6,725 nucleotides of DNA from CAZYVA01 sp964650695 (GTDB lineage Bacteria > Bacillota > Clostridia > Lachnospirales > Lachnospiraceae): contig CAZYVA010000096.1 in NCBI GenBank assembly GCA_964650695.1, positions 1-6,725 of the forward strand, given 5' to 3'. The translations under genes and the position numbers were made by a program. Shown in pieces: positions 5,940-6,725 of the stretch. Position 1 is the stretch's first letter; each line of letters starts with the position of its first letter. The notes under the pieces were generated by a model. It had not been told where the DNA came from, ran no database searches, and saw nothing but the letters and a program-made list of their open reading frames with translations.

Positions 5940-6725
5940 ATGGGAAAGAAAGTAGGAAGCATTGCCCTGGCGCAGGCGCGGGTACTGGCGGTGGCGCTGG
6001 CGATCGCGCTGGCAATGGCCGCGGCGGCCCCGCTGGGCGTGCGTGCGGAAACGCTGAAAGGCAGCAAGAACTGGGCAGTCACGTTTGAGAACAAAAAGCT
6101 GACAAGTAATTTTAAAAGCAGCGATATCGACGAGGCGATCTACGGGCTGCAGCCGGGGGACAGTATAGAAATCAAGATCAAGCTCAAGAATAAGTACAAC
6201 AAGCGGACGAACTGGTATCTGTCCAACCAGATACTGGAAAGCCTGGAGGACAGCAAGAGTATCGCGGAGGGCGGCGCGTATTCCTATAATCTGAGTTACA
6301 CGGCTCCGGGCGGCGCGGTGACGGAGATCTATGACAGCGAGAACGTCGGCGGCGAAAGCACCAAAGGCGGCGAGGGCTTGCATCAGGCGGAAAGCTCGCT
6401 GGGGGATTATTTCCTGCTGGGGCAGTTAAAAAAGGGACAGACCGCGACAGTAAAGCTGGTTGTCGGGCTGGACGGCGAGACGCAAGGAAACGCGTACCAG
6501 GACACCCTGGCGCAGACACAGATGACATTCGCGGTGGAGGAAGCGTCCGAAGCGGCAACATCCAGTGGGGAGAGCGGCCGGACCCATGCCGAGACGGTGA
6601 AGACAGGGGATAATTCCCAGATGATCCTGTACCTCTGCCTGATGGCGCTGGCGGTGGGGATGATCCTTTTCCTGCTCGCGATGCGCAGACGCCGCGAGGA
6701 AGTGGAAGGGCCTGCGCCCGTAGGC
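5940..6725 (+). CDS. Secreted protein with VKTGD sorting motif, TasA-cluster type (3' partial)
   Basis: The frame is open to the window end after 262 codons. ATG 5940 has AAGGAGG at 5925-5931. An Ala/Leu-rich signal peptide (about 10-36) ends in VRA. The mature part carries NWYLSNQILESLEDS, GGAYSYNLSY, SSLGDYFLLGQLKKGQ and LDGETQGNAYQDTLAQ, then MTFAVE. I recall this arrangement from clostridial wall-anchored proteins encoded beside TasA/camelysin-like genes, but could not search for it. VKTGD (220-224) follows a Ser/Thr/Glu linker and is followed by a membrane helix (about 228-246) and RRRR, the standard sorting-signal layout with a non-LPXTG motif. It probably anchors or caps the TasA-like fibre at the wall (inference). 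Only the cytoplasmic tail seems to be missing. Confidence 0.85.
   Translation, partial: MGKKVGSIALAQARVLAVALAIALAMAAAAPLGVRAETLKGSKNWAVTFENKKLTSNFKSSDIDEAIYGLQPGDSIEIKIKLKNKYNKRTNWYLSNQILESLEDSKSIAEGGAYSYNLSYTAPGGAVTEIYDSENVGGESTKGGEGLHQAESSLGDYFLLGQLKKGQTATVKLVVGLDGETQGNAYQDTLAQTQMTFAVEEASEAATSSGESGRTHAETVKTGDNSQMILYLCLMALAVGMILFLLAMRRRREEVEGPAPVG

Noticed and set aside
5297..6094. Long reverse-strand open frame (265 codons) across the second TasA-like gene and the start of the next
   Set aside because: It is antisense to two proteins with clear family motifs and signal peptides and is Arg/Pro-rich, as GC-rich antisense frames often are.

Overview
The window looks like a surface-fibre locus of a Gram-positive anaerobe. 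It is probably a clostridial Bacillota (Lachnospiraceae-like). The basis is an LPXTG pilin, two class C sortases, two proteins with SipW-type signal peptides and TasA/camelysin-like bodies, strong AAGGAGG-type ribosome binding sites and GC-rich codons (by eye, well above 50% over most of 1653-6725). No lineage marker is present, so the family is inferred. All genes are on the + strand.

Layout. 1-753 is the 3' part of a pilin: the end of a fimbrial D2-type domain, a SpaA/CnaB domain with its E-box, then LPSTGG, a membrane helix and a basic tail. About 775-1582 is an AT-richer IS200/IS605-type insertion between the pilin and its sortases. It has a short Y1/HUH transposase (897-1307) and a non-coding, strongly self-complementary 3' part that resembles the omega-RNA/right-end region of tnpB-bearing elements, but no complete tnpB. 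1653-2558 and 2555-3442 are tandem class C sortase paralogues. 3439-4479 is a secreted two-domain CnaB-like protein without a membrane anchor. 4497-5018 and 5018-5803 are the two TasA/camelysin-like proteins. After a 136-base gap, 5940-6725 is a secreted, VKTGD-anchored protein cut by the window end.

How the genes may work together. The genes from 1653 to 5803 overlap by 1-4 bases or are 17 bases apart, so they look like one translationally coupled operon. The pilin was probably its upstream neighbour before the insertion. The sortases would polymerise or attach the LPSTGG pilin. The TasA/camelysin-like proteins would need a SipW-type signal peptidase, which is not in this window. The VKTGD protein may tether or cap a TasA-like fibre at the wall. 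The most interesting point is this combination of a sortase pilus module with a TasA-like fibre module in one coupled operon. That the products form a joint structure is inference.
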